Origin: Bicyclus anynana
Lineage: Eukaryota > Arthropoda > Insecta > Lepidoptera > Nymphalidae
Length of the DNA: 64,000 bases
Direction of reading: 5' to 3'
Assembly (NCBI RefSeq): GCF_947172395.1
Contig: NC_069083.1
Span: forward strand, 13,300,501-13,364,500
A program made the position numbers and the translations under genes. Under the pieces are notes generated by a model that was given only the letters and a program-made list of their open reading frames with translations, ran no database searches and was not told the origin of the DNA. Position 1 is the stretch's first letter. Every line of letters begins with the position of its first letter. This document shows positions 20,041 to 30,710 of this stretch, one piece after another.

Positions 20041-20920
20041 ACGACTTGCAAATCTCATCCAATGTGATGCATTCCAAGATGGTACCATGCTATGCATTGT
20101 TAAGCTAAGCTGATATTTACCAATACAGTGGTAACCAGGCCCGACTCCACTTGGGATTCCCAAGTTGAATCTGTTACCACCCAAAGTTGGGAAATGGAAA
20201 ATTCTAAATTAACCTGAGCCGACCTAAGATTCTAATCGATCCAGTAGTTTTAGAGCCTACTTAATCTAAACAAATAGTCAAATCTTTCCTCTTTAATATA
20301 TTAGTATATATAAATGATCTAAGTTTATATACAATTTCATTTATAGTTCAGCCCCAAGCAATAACCGTCGATAAGGCTATAAATTTAAAATTAAGTATTT
20401 TGTAGCTGTGCAGTACGATAATTTTGCTTCTGCATTAGGCACGATTCCAGATTTTAATAGGTTCTGTTATTTATTTTGCAACTGCAGTTTGCGCTGAGAG
20501 TCAAGGAAAATGCTTGCCTCCCACTTAACGCATCCACATAATTGTATTCAGTAATACTATGAAGCCGAAAGTTTGTGTGTTTGTATGTTTCTTACTTCTT
20601 TGACAACTGAACGGCTAAAATTTTAAATAGATTGATGTTATTAACAACCTTATCATTATCTCTGATGTGCCTAAAGTAAATGTGAGTAAAGATGTGCTGG
20701 TGAGTCTTCTCATTAATCACGTAGGACCCCAATGGATATGATATTATACTCAACTTCACAAAATTTATAAAGGACACTAGTCATTATATAAATACAAGAA
20801 TATAATGTCCAGATATTGGTTTTTTACACGGAATTCAGAAGTCGGCAAAAATTTCACGTTTTCGACCAATTAACTAATCACCAATATCTAATAATATTTT
20901 TAACCTACGTTCTGAAAATG
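20041..20920. other. Non-coding stretch
   Basis: No gene or repeat identified. The region around 20100-20200 is less AT-rich than its neighbours but shows no motif. Confidence 0.4.
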
Positions 20921-20968
20921 TTTGTAAACTAAGCCTAATTGAAATAAACGAATTTTGAATTTGAATTT
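20921..20968 (+). mobile_element. LINE 3' end (Jockey/CR1-like)
   Basis: 'ttgtaaactaagcctaattg' is followed by 'aaataaacgaattttgaat' and a TTTGAAT-type tail. It is nearly the same as 33809-33862. Confidence 0.6.
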
Positions 20969-21236
20969 GTGGACGGGTGCGTCACAGGATTGCGCCTATA
21001 AGCTCAGCACTGGGAATCCGAACACCTGGAAGACGGGTTGATAAGAGATCGCATCGTGTGTGGTATTTGCGACGGTACAGTGCAGATTGCTGAGAATGAA
21101 AGACTTAAGTTGGCCATTAGGATTTGTCAAAGAAACGAAATACCTATCACGAAAAAACGACTAAATAGATTTGGCTGTCAATTAGAATACAGAGTATATG
21201 ATATCCTAACTTATGCTTAGTTTTATATCCGCAAAA

Positions 21237-21295
21237 AATCAATTGTTCCGGTAACATATTATGTGAAAAACTGATTTACACGCGGACGAAGTCGC
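21237..21295 (+). mobile_element. Helitron 3' fragment
   Basis: 'tgtgaaaaactgatttacac' and 'gcggacgaagtcgcgggct' match Helitron 3' ends here, but the final CTAG is lost. Confidence 0.5.
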
Positions 21296-21587
21296 GGGCT
21301 TCAACCGGTAGAGAATACAAGTTGCTACTATAAGTTACTAAGATATTGCGTTGTTTATTTCTACAGTGTTCTCTTTATATATCTCTAACCTGTATAGTAG
21401 GTGAAAACCTTTAAGGTTAAAAATGTGTTTCAGTATACCATTTTCCGAAAACGCCATTCGTAATAATATTTAAAAGGATTTGAGAAAGCAAAATTTATGA
21501 AAGTTAAGCCACTTACGGGATGGTGCATATAAACCTCTTCGTATCCGAATTAAAAGTATACATTTTAGAATAATATTGGTTTCATTA

Positions 21588-21862
21588 TCATCATCATCAT
21601 GTCGGCCGATGGACGTCCACTGCAGGACATAGGCCTTTTGTAGGGTCTTCCAAACATCACGATCCTGAGTCGCCTGCATCCAGCGAGTCCCTGCGACTTT
21701 CTTGATGTCGTCAGTCCACCTACTGGGGGGGTCGACCAACACTGCGCTTTCAAGTGCAGGGTCGCCATTCCAGCACCTTGGAACCCCAAAGTTCATCAGA
21801 TCTTCGAACTATATGCCCCGCCGAACGCCACTTCAGCTTCGCGACACGTTGAACTATGTCGG
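21588..21862 (-). mobile_element. RTE LINE 3' fragment
   Basis: Minus-strand translation in pieces gives KVLEWRPCT, then SRWTDDIKKVAGTRWMQA and VWKTLQKAYVLQWTSIG, then a (GAT)n tail at 21588-21600. A frame change lies between the first two pieces. This is the extreme C-terminus of the RTE endonuclease-reverse transcriptase protein and cannot be functional. Confidence 0.8.
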
Positions 21863-22373
21863 TGACTTTAGTTCGAATGGTTCAATTTGGATGACAAATG
21901 GCATGGTTAACTTTGTGATCATTTGATACCCATACTGTAGAAGTGTATTAAGAATAACCAGACTGCCATCTTAAGTTTTTGCTTTTAAATTAATATAATA
22001 CCTTTACCTAGCTATATTCAACAGACAATGTAGCCAGGCTACAGCTCATGCGGCGGGTGTAAAAATATGCGTTAATGTTTTGTAAGGAATTTCATTAAAG
22101 CCAGCGTGCTGCCTTTTATATAAATATACAGTTTATTGGCTTTTGTTACACACTTAGCTACAAGAAAACATCACGCATCGTAAGTACTGTTGCTTCGTGC
22201 TGACCTTTATTCCGTTTATGCAATAAGGTTTTCAGTATGATCATGTTTATAAATCTATTTGCATTTGTTTACACATACTTTTCGCTATGACTAAAATCTC
22301 CCTTGATGCAAAATATTGTACATCCGAATATGGCGTAATATAAATTAATTTAAAAGGGTAACGTCTATTAAAA
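21863..22373. other. No feature recognised
   Basis: Non-coding sequence between two retroelement fragments. Confidence 0.4.
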
Positions 22374-22380
22374 CGATATT

Positions 22381-22557
22381 CATCATCATCATTAATAACC
22401 CATATTCGGCTCACTGCTGAGCTTGTCTCCTCTCAGAATGAGAGGGGTTAGGCCTTAGTTCTCGCTGGCCCAATGCGGATTGGCATACACGTAGGGAATT
22501 AAGAAAATTCTCAGGTAGACAGGATTCCTTACGATGTTTTTCCTTCACCTTTCCTTT
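22381..22557 (-). mobile_element. SINE-A, 5' truncated, possible 7-bp duplication
   Basis: The ATC-rich tail at 22381-22393 leads into 'aacccatattcggctcactg' and 'ccaatgcggattggcatac'. CGATATT flanks both sides (22374-22380 and 22558-22564). Confidence 0.75.
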
Positions 22558-22871
22558 CGATATTACAGACCAGTTTTACGCAATAACTCAGAGGAATTAT
22601 AACATGGTATGTCTGTAATTATTTAACGCATTTTACCGACGCTATGGGTAATTGAATGTATACTATAGGTAACTGTAGCCATGCATGTAGTGAGTTGTAA
22701 CCTAGTTCCTGTAGGAACAAGTATCGGTAAATTTTGTGTTAAAAGCGGTTGACGCGGTAACGAGCAACGTCTCCGACTTGCCGCGACCGACTATAACTCA
22801 TTCCACATCTGCCTACCCATTTATAATTAAATGAGGAAACTTGGAGGTGACAACGACGTTACATTATCATA

Positions 22872-23063
22872 TCTATACTAATATTATAAAGCTGAAGAGT
22901 TTGTTTGTTTGAACGCGCTAATCTCAGGAACTACTGGTCTGATTTGAAAATTTTTTTCAGTGTTAAATAGCCTATTTATTGAGGAAGGCTATAGGCTATA
23001 TATTATCCCCGTATTCCTAAGGGAACGGGAACTACGCGAGTGAAAGCGCGCGGCGTCTGCTAG
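22872..23063 (+). mobile_element. Complete non-autonomous Helitron, 192 bp
   Basis: It starts TCTATACTAATATTATAAAG after A and ends GTCTGCTAG before T. No flanking duplication is expected and none is seen. The GC-rich segment 'cgcgcggcgtctg' precedes the end. It carries no gene. Confidence 0.87.
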
Positions 23064-23142
23064 TACAGTATATGATAGGAGTTTATTGTGGACTTGTAGG
23101 TATGGACCATGCACTAACCAATGACGAACATCAGGTTTGACG

Positions 23143-23425
23143 ATCTCTATGGCGCAGTTGGTAGTGTTGTGGTTCTCAAAAAAGAGGTCCTGGGTTTTTT
23201 ATTTCTAGATTGTCACAGGGCTGATCTGAACGTAGGCATCGGTCATGGCTAGGTACCACTAGTGCGCCTCTGTTAAGCGTGGTCACGTGATCGTGACTTC
23301 AAAGCTAATGACACAAGCGAAAAAGATCCACAGAAGAGAGATCTTCCATCTTAGACTGCATCGTTACCCATCACTCATCGCATTACATCAGATGAGATAG
23401 CTGTCATACCCACAATAAAAAGAGA
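23143..23425 (+). mobile_element. Degraded SINE-B copy
   Basis: It keeps the head 'ctatggcgcagttggtagtg', then 'aggtcctggg', 'ggcatcggtcatggctaggt' and 'ccatcttagactgcatcg'. The B box is destroyed. It touches the Helitron at 23404. Confidence 0.6.
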
Positions 23426-23789
23426 AGGGATGAAATAGGGGTTGAAAGTTTATATAGAAAGTCCTTCATTTTTAGAGTTACAGTTATAAAAAATTGTGCA
23501 TATATCATGAAAGAAATCATCATCATCATCATCATCAACCCATATTCTGCTGAGCTCGAGTCTCCTCTCAGAATGTGAAGGGTCAGGCCGATAGTTCACC
23601 ACGCTGGCCCAATGCGGATTGGCAGACTTCACTCACGATGTTTTTCCTTCACCGTTTGAGACACGTTCATGATGAAAGAAATACAAAATGTTATGTGATT
23701 CACGAATTTTAAAAATCACCCCTAAAGGGCTGAAAAGGGATGTTGAAGCTTACTAATTATTCGGAGACGAAGTCGCGGGCGTCCGCTAG
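23404..23789 (+). mobile_element. Helitron (5' truncated) carrying a SINE-A insertion
   Basis: 'gtccttcatttttagagtta' matches 29190 in the Helitron at 28994-29355, and the 3' end 'gacgaagtcgcgggcgtccg' with CTAG (23786-23789)|T is intact. SINE-A sits inside at 23518-23671. Confidence 0.8.
23518..23671 (-). mobile_element. SINE-A inside a Helitron, 11-bp target duplication
   Basis: ATGAAAGAAAT flanks it at 23507-23517 and 23672-23682. The (ATC)n tail is on the left. The copy is 5' truncated and has lost the segment between 'gcagacttcac' and 'tcacgatgtt'. Confidence 0.85.
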
Positions 23790-24164
23790 TTTTATTATAA
23801 AGTTGCTCAATTAATTAAATAATATCATGTCATGTTTGGTTCACCGTTGTTAAAACTTACATTGTAATTTACAAGTAGGAAGTGGGAGTACTCGAGCGTC
23901 GAGAGTAGGCAGCGTTTGTTACAAGATGAGTGACGGAATGGTCCCTCACATGTTCGGCTTTGCGGTGGTTCGAACCCGAGGGACGCATGCCGTTCGACCG
24001 AAGTCAGAGGCACTTGTTAGAACGTTAAAGTTGTACGGAATACTCTGGCGCTGCGTTGAACTCCTTGGAGCGTGATAAATATTAAATATACAAGTTTATT
24101 ACACGTACAATTCTAACTGTTTAAGCTAATTCTTGGATATTATTAACTATTCGTAGTTCCTGGT

Positions 24165-24400
24165 ACTGTGTTGGTTCAGTTGTTATGTGACTTCGGACCA
24201 AGAGGTCTTTGGTTTGAGTTTCGATTTGAGTTATGAAATACTTAGATTTTCTTTCTTTGAAAAAATTCAGATTAGCAGCCCGTTATTGGGAAGTTGGTGC
24301 ACTACCCCTGTGCGCTCAAAGGAAATTAAGCCATAACTGCTGGTCTTTATCAATAACATCTGATTGTGTTACAGACTATAGTACTTATAGAGTCGAACTA
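24165..24400 (+). mobile_element. Degraded tRNA-derived SINE (SINE-D like)
   Basis: A-box-like 'tggttcagttgtt', a weak B box GGTTTGAGTTT, then 'ttgggaagttggtgcacta' and 'cccctgtgcgctc', a body I have seen in lepidopteran SINEs. The open frame across it is incidental. Confidence 0.45.
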
Positions 24401-24499
24401 AGTAAACCTATCATGGTTGAAGACAATAAACCTGCATTAGAGAAGATTTTTAGGTCTGGGTTGCAATCTATTAATAGATTATTTAGAGGTACAGTTTGT

Positions 24500-24650
24500 A
24501 GGGGAGGCATCGGCTATGGCTAGTTACCGGCAAAGACGCACCGCTAAGCGATCTAACATTTTGTCGTGTAAAAACCATAAGGTGTGTGGATTTTCATCCT
24601 ACTCTTAACAAGCTAGCCTACTTCCATCACTTACCAAGATTAACTCTAAA
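24500..24650 (+). mobile_element. SINE-B fragment
   Basis: 'ggcatcggctatggctagtt', 'ggtgtgtggattttcatcct' and 'ttccatcacttacca' appear in SINE-B order, with deletions. Confidence 0.55.
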
Positions 24651-24710
24651 TCTACTAAACCGATTACGAAAGTTATTTTTTCAATAGACAGCTATATTAT
24701 TTGTAAGAGG

Positions 24711-25083
24711 TCCCGCATACGGGCCACCGGCCACAACCACAAAACGCTGCTACCGGCATATTTTCTGTAGTTTTCATACATTTTACCGCTCGCGGACTCG
24801 CCGCACACGGTTGACGCCGGTGGCCGCCACACGCTACAATCGTCGCTGCTCGTTTCTTGTGGCCCGCACTGACCACTAAACGCCGTCAAACGCCACTCGC
24901 GCGATTCCGCCCCTCTCTCCCTTATCTCTCCTAAACCTGTTAGAGTCGAAAAGTAATAGTCAACGTCCGCAAGTATCGCCCATTGGTCACAAGTGGCTGT
25001 CGCGCGCTTCAACTACTTTTGTAGCCCCTTCTTGCTTCTTGTGGTGGCGTTTGTGGCTGCCGCGTGTGGCCCGTGTGCGGCGA
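24711..25083. mobile_element. GC-rich foldback element
   Basis: The left end, TCCCGCATACGGGCCACCGG, pairs with the inverted right end, CGCCGCACACGGGCCACACG. Inside are repeated GTGGCC/GGCCAC and AACGCC motifs. It is strikingly GC-rich against its surroundings. A shorter relative is at 40711-40930. The open frames within it have no family features. Confidence 0.6.
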
Positions 25084-25765
25084 CACTTAGTGTCATAATT
25101 TTTACACCTCTGTATTCCGGCAACAACTAGCAGACGCCCATCTGCAGGTCCAGTATAAAAAGAGAGTTCTGGCTCTGCAGTGGACTAAATAAATGATATA
25201 TTACACAAAACTGATTAGTTGTTTGTATATTTTCTGATATTAAAATATTGAGGTATAGGTACTTATTATTTGAATCGGATTCAAAGGGATTGCTCGTAAT
25301 TTAAAACAGTTGGATGCTTCTGTTGTCTGATAATTGTGTTTTCATAGGTAGGTGCATAATGCTTTAAAATTATTCAAACTTAACAGACAACGATGCCTCC
25401 GTATTTGCATTTTACATTTAAATATTTTACATTTACAACTTATTGTTACTTAGTGTAATTACAATTTAAAATCTGTTTTTTACAAATGGAACGAGAGATA
25501 TATTTAAATGATCGTTTTGAAATGAATTTCAAATAGAGCAGACATTTTAAAAGTTTACAAATGAAGCCATTGAATTGGATGTTTTTATAACGTGCAAAAT
25601 GAAGCTATTCATCGGCAATACGCTCTCAGTGTGTGTAAAAACGAAGGAGACAAGTTTCAATGAGGGTTCAATAAATTTATAGCGAACCTCTCTATTTGTC
25701 GGGCTACTCTATAACTGTATGGACGGTCGCCCTCTATCGCTTTATGGCAATGGCATTTATTGGCA
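25084..25765. other. Non-coding stretch
   Basis: AT-rich; no motif found. Confidence 0.4.
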
Positions 25766-25982
25766 CTTTTTTTTAATTCTTTACAAGTTAGCCCTACACT
25801 GCAATCTCACCTGATGGTAAGTGATGATGCAATCTAAGATGGAAGCGAGCTACCTTGTTAGGATGATGAAAATCCACACCCCCTTTCGGTTTCTACACGA
25901 CATCGTACCGTAACGCTAAAAACTTCAATCGGCCCAGCCGAGGATCGAACCCAGGACTTCCATCTTGTAAATCCACCAAACA
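25766..25982 (-). mobile_element. SINE-B, left half of an inverted pair
   Basis: It runs from an A/T tail ('ttctttacaagttagcccta') through 'tcacctgatggtaagtgatg' and 'ggttctacacgacatcg'-type sequence to the B box (GGATCGAACCC on the plus strand). The part after 'gtaacgctaaa' that encodes 'gtggctagttacc' is deleted. Confidence 0.78.
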
Positions 25983-26267
25983 AAACGGAGGTCCTGGGGT
26001 CAATCCCCGGCTGGGCAGATTGAGATTCTCTTAATTGGTCCAGGTCTGGCTGGTGGGAGGCTTCGGTCGTGGCTAGTTACCACCCTACCGACAATGACGT
26101 ACTGCCAAGCGATTTAGCGTTCGATAGCGATGTCGTGAAACCGAAAGGGGTGTGGATTTTCATCCTCCTCTTAACAAGTTATCCCGCTTCCATCTTAGAC
26201 TGTATCATCACTTACCGTCAGGTGAGATTGTAGTCAAGGGCTAACTTGTAAAGAAAAAAAAATATAT
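25983..26267 (+). mobile_element. SINE-B, right half of an inverted pair
   Basis: It begins just after the left copy ('acggaggtcctggggtcaat') and is full through 'ccaagcgatttagcgttcga', 'ccgaaaggggtgtggatttt' and 'gggctaacttgtaaagaa' to an A-rich end. The A-box part of the head is missing. Confidence 0.82.
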
Positions 26268-26650
26268 ATACACATTTGTAGGGTTCCATAACGAAAATAT
26301 CTTAGATATCAGTACTTGTTTTATAATAAGCTTTTAATATTCCCATTCATATCAATCTTTTAAAAGATTTTCCTCTATCCTTTTTCTTATAAAAATAAAT
26401 TTTCCAAAGCGTTGTGGAAACCGTAAGAGGTAATGACGCCGACATAATTTCCTGCGGTATATCCTATTGAAGTGTAGAGCGCAAATGTTCCGTAAAGAAT
26501 ATCCCAATACTACCCTCCGATTTCCATAAAATTTTACAACTCTGATATTGATAGGACTTTTGGATTATATTATTATTCGGTTCCGAATACGTTGCTTATT
26601 TTATTAATAAGCAATGTCGTTACTTAAACCCCTTGGTGGTCCCTTAGTTA

Positions 26651-26854
26651 TCTATACTGATATTATAAAGCTGAAGAGTTTGTTTGTTTGTTTGTTTGAT
26701 TGAACGCGCTAATCTTAGGAACTACTGGTCCGATTTAAAAAATTATTTCAATGTTAGATAGCCCATTTATCGAGGAAGGCTATAGGCTATACATTATCCC
26801 CATATTCCTACGGGAACTAGAACCACGCGGATAAAACCGCGCGGCGGCAGCTAG
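26651..26854 (+). mobile_element. Complete non-autonomous Helitron, 204 bp
   Basis: It starts TCTATACTGATATTATAAAG after A and ends GGCAGCTAG before T. A (TTTG)n microsatellite (tttgtttgtttgtttg) lies near the 5' end. Same family as 22872-23063. Confidence 0.86.
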
Positions 26855-27630
26855 TTTGTTTATAAATATAAAAAAAAACGAATATTGTTTTTGTAGCCTA
26901 TCGGGGAGACTTTTCCACATGTACTTTTCTAGTATGCTTAGAATGTGACCTACGACATAAATCTCGTAAAGATAAATAGACAAAATTTCGACCAATGGCA
27001 GCGGATTAGTTCCAGTCCAAAGCAACGACAGAAATAGCGGTATTGCGTGGTATTTCTCTACACGTCTTATGGTCGCATGTACAGGAGAATAAAGTAAGAC
27101 AAAACTTAAAGAGTAGTAATGATAATTGTTAGAGAACACGTTTGGGGAAGAATTTAAATAATGAACTTTCTGCTACATAAATACTGCGAACAAATTAAAC
27201 CAACTGTCTTTTAATTATATATCTAACTATGGATAAAAACAATTTTTTTAATACACCAAGTAACCATATAAATTGCCATATCATGTCAACAATTGTTGAA
27301 GTTAAAATGTGTGGTACCCATATCCTTATTCCAGGCCATAGATCAAAGTACAGCTGACTACTCAGTACTTCATTGAGAAGGCTTACGGTATCATATTGTA
27401 AGGGGAAGTTTGTTCTGCAGTTCAGAGTTCGTGCGGATGCCTTACACCCAGCCAAAGTTGAAATTAGATGAAAGCACAGTTCCATATGTTTATATTGAGG
27501 GCTGCTACTAAGTATTATCACTAGATATTTTTATGAGTACTTAGTAGATCTTTTTGTGACAGCTAATGTCGCCCATGGAAAAAATAACGCTGTATTTTTT
27601 TTGTCATCAAGTTAGTTTTGTATGCTATGT
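26855..27630. other. Non-coding stretch
   Basis: Minus-strand frames of 119 and 108 codons here lack motifs; the first starts inside the neighbouring Helitron. Confidence 0.4.
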
Positions 27631-28020
27631 TAGTCCGGTCAATTTAGACATTTGAAGTTACTTAAATTCCCACCAAGCTGAATATCGGTAACATTGTTTA
27701 AAATATCATTAAAAATAAAATCTGAAAGTTCCCCATCTTTTCCCTGTAAGGAAAAAATTTTATTCAAGGTCAATGGTCAAAAAAATTAGTTTTTCGGGAT
27801 TTTCAGCAAAACGGTAAGTTTTCTAATAAAAATACCTCAGACAAAAATTTTCGTATACGTGTGCTAGTTGACATATACGAAATTGAAATTCTATGTAACA
27901 AATGTCATCCGATGCTTACAGGTGGATATCATACAGTAGGTTAATGACATTTTGTCAATTGATTTAATTTAATGTTTTTTTTTAATAGGTTGTTAAAGGC
28001 CTATAGTGAATAGACAACAC
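27631..28020 (+). mobile_element. Repeat related to the 50653-51575 foldback arm
   Basis: 'tccggtcaatttagacattt', 'agttccccatcttttccctg' and 'cagcaaaacggtaagtttt' match the arms at 50653-50860 and, inverted, 51375-51575. The downstream part (27864-28020) matches 62797-63000 ('ttctatgtaaca', 'tgtcatccg', 'catacagtagg'). Confidence 0.65.
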
Positions 28021-28993
28021 TTAATAAACGCCTTTTTTGGTTCTTGATAGCAGCTCCATATTTTCCGCACTACAAGACAATGTCACCGAAAATACACATA
28101 TAATAAATACATAAACACAAAAGTTTTCTTCAATGAAACATCCGTAGCTTCTTACTTTCCAAGATTCGGCCCACACATACTTACATCATACGTTAAAAAA
28201 ACCTTGTAAAACAGGCCTAAATATAAGATATATCTTCCTTTACAGACCGTCAACAAGAGGAGCACGTGGCGAGTGAGGCGGTGGACTTACAATAGCAAGC
28301 CGCTCTCACAAAAGTCATGAGTGTGTATATTATGTACACAGTCCTTGTGCTTACGGCTATTGTGTTTTGCGAAGCCTTTTAACTTGTGGATTTCTTATCA
28401 TATACTATTTTTGGGAATCCCTATTACATTAAAGTGAAGGGTTACATTGTTTAGGTTGTACTTATAGAAGAGTGCACTAAGACTTTAACTTATATTGTCA
28501 ACTCAACTGTCAACTTATATCATACTTGGACGGCTTACTTAGGGTCTAGTTCCTTGAAACATGTTACTTCCCAAAGCTTATAAAATCACAAATAAATTGA
28601 GAGCCAGGTCCCAATTTATAGAGCTTAACTTGTTAATTACCGTTGCCTTATCCATAACTTCAATTACTTGTTTTACTCAAATATGTATTTTACTAAACCC
28701 TTACAACGCAAGCGTGTTATTAAAACCTATGTAAGTGTAAAAAATTCATAAACGGCTTAGACTCATTCTGAGCCATTTATGTTAGGTATAAAATATTCGA
28801 GAAAATGTAGCATGAGGGGTGAAAATGGGATATGCAAATTGGTTGTTGAGCTTTCCCTTACACGTATAAGCCTATAAGCTCTTGAAAAAAATATTATCTT
28901 TTGTTTACGTTGTTTTTGTGTAATAATATATGATTTTATCAAATTATGAGAACCAAATGTGGAGCACGACATTTTGTTCTTATGAAATTTAAA
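28021..28993. other. No feature recognised
   Basis: Mostly AT-rich. A GC-richer patch at 28250-28310 has no motif I can name. Confidence 0.4.
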
Positions 28994-29355
28994 TCTATAT
29001 ACTAATATTATAAATGCGAAAGTAAAACTGTCTGTCTGTTAAATTTTCACGGCTAAACGGCCGAACCGATCAAGATGAATTTTGGTATAATAGTAAATAG
29101 AACTTTAGAGAAAAACATAGGGTACTTTTTGACCCTAAAATAAATATAAAAGGGGGTGAAATAGGGGTTGAAAATTTGTATGGAAAGTCCTTCATTTTTA
29201 GAGTTACAGTCTAAAAAAAATTGTTCATGAATTATAAAAAAATACGAAATATAATGTAGTACAAGAATTTTTACAATTCAATCCCTCAAGTGGTGAAATA
29301 GGGGTTGAAAGCTTATATTGATTTCCACGCGGACGAAGTCGCGGGGGCCCGCTAG
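28994..29355 (+). mobile_element. Complete non-autonomous Helitron, 362 bp
   Basis: It starts TCTATATACTAATATTATAA after A and ends GGCCCGCTAG before T. The block 'acgcggacgaagtcgcgg' precedes the end. It holds 'gggggtgaaataggggttga' and a second copy of 'tgaaataggggttgaaa' 3' of it. Confidence 0.85.
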
Positions 29356-29374
29356 TATTCACGATAACTACAAA

Positions 29375-29593
29375 TCATACTAATATTATAAAGGCGAAAG
29401 TTTGTGTGTAAGTGTGTATGTTTGGTCCTCATTTACGCTGCGGCTACAAAAGCGCTTTAGCTGAAATTTGGAATGGAAATAAATTTTAGTCTGGATTAAC
29501 ACCTATGCTACTTTTCATCCCGGAAAATTAATGGTCCCGCGGTATTTGTGAAAAACTGAATTCCACGCAGACGAAGTCGCGGGCGTCCGCTAG
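29375..29593 (+). mobile_element. Complete non-autonomous Helitron, 219 bp
   Basis: It starts TCATACTAATATTATAAAGG after A and ends GCGTCCGCTAG before T, 19 bp downstream of the preceding Helitron and in the same orientation. The body ('tttcatcccggaaaattaat') belongs to the 1033-1350 family in opposite orientation. Confidence 0.85.
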
Positions 29594-29860
29594 TATCGTT
29601 ATTAACGGACTTCAAAAAAGGCGGATGACGCGCAATTTTTCTTAGAAAACCTGAGTTTGGCAGGTTACAATCGCTGTTTGCCCTTACCATAGGTAAATAC
29701 GGTGGGTTATTGTAAAACCTGCTACCTCCTGAAGCCACCATGGTCTAAAATCCATACTTGCCTACCATACTTACTGTACCGTACCTAAGTATGGAAGGAG
29801 TTGACAAACTTTTAACTTTTACAAAATCATTCACGCTTTAATTTTACATCAGAAGAGAGT

Positions 29861-30150
29861 TAATAATAATAATAATAATAGCCTTTATTCAGACAATTTA
29901 GTACATATTTTATATAGTTTCTAATTCTAAGGTGACACCAGCAACTTTTCTGTTTGTCCAACTTTGGCAAAGGCTTCCTCCATTTCTTTCCATTTCAACG
30001 CCTTCCTTGTCCACGCCTCCCCTGCTACAGCCCTTATTTCGTCCTCGCATCTTCGAAACTGTCTGCCTCGATTCCTTTTGCTGTTTCTTGGTTTAACAAT
30101 ATTTTTATTCCATTTTTCAGTACCTCTTATTATGTGGTTGTCCATTTCCG
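29861..30150 (-). mobile_element. Non-LTR retrotransposon 3' end with RT C-terminus
   Basis: On the minus strand 29927-30145 encodes RGRQFRRCEDEIRAVAGEAW, then KWKEMEEAFAKVGQ and a stop. This resembles the W-DDI-AG-W-LEEAF block that closes many LINE reverse transcriptases, although the first W is replaced by C. A 3' UTR with 'gcctttattcag' (plus strand) and an (AAT)n tail at 29861-29879 follow. Only the 3' end is present. Confidence 0.72.
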
Positions 30151-30601
30151 TATGATTCCTTACTATCTAAAGAGTACTGCTATAAAAACGATAAATATTC
30201 ATAACAAGTTAAAATAGAATTACTAAACGTATAAAATGATATAAAGTAACCTAACACATAAAATTTTATTAAATACGTCCAGCAACAATGGACCATAAAA
30301 CATAACAGTTTCTAAACAATAACTAACGTATAAGGTAGTTAAGGACGCTGAAATCTGCCGCAACACAGCTTACGCAGCATATTTACGTAATGAGGGTCGG
30401 TCTAACATAGAATTAGCCCAATGTTTGCGGTCCAAATAATACTACCTCTATAAACATATAACGAGTATGAGCAAACACCATTATATTATTTAAGAGAGAA
30501 CATATAATATAGTCCTACGCAAAATTAAATAATAGCAAACAATCATAAAAATCCGTTTTTAATGGTATAATGTACAATGTAAATACCCTAGTTACGAAAA
30601 T

Positions 30602-30710
30602 GATGTAATAAAGGAAGAGCGAGACCTTCTGACACAGGTATTTACTTAAAAGAAGGTCTCAGCCCTGTTATTTGATGTAATGTATAAAACGAATAAATTT
30701 CATTTTCATT
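30602..30710 (+). mobile_element. Probable LINE 3' UTR remnant
   Basis: It contains 'gcgagaccttctgacacagg' and the inverted counterpart AGAAGGTCTC, then 'tgtataaaacgaataaattt' and an ATTTTCATT-type end. I recall similar lepidopteran LINE 3' ends; this is not certain. Confidence 0.4.

Noticed and set aside
24692..25012. 106-codon minus frame in GC-rich DNA
   Set aside because: It coincides with a foldback element and has no protein motif; GC-rich sequence has fewer chance stops.
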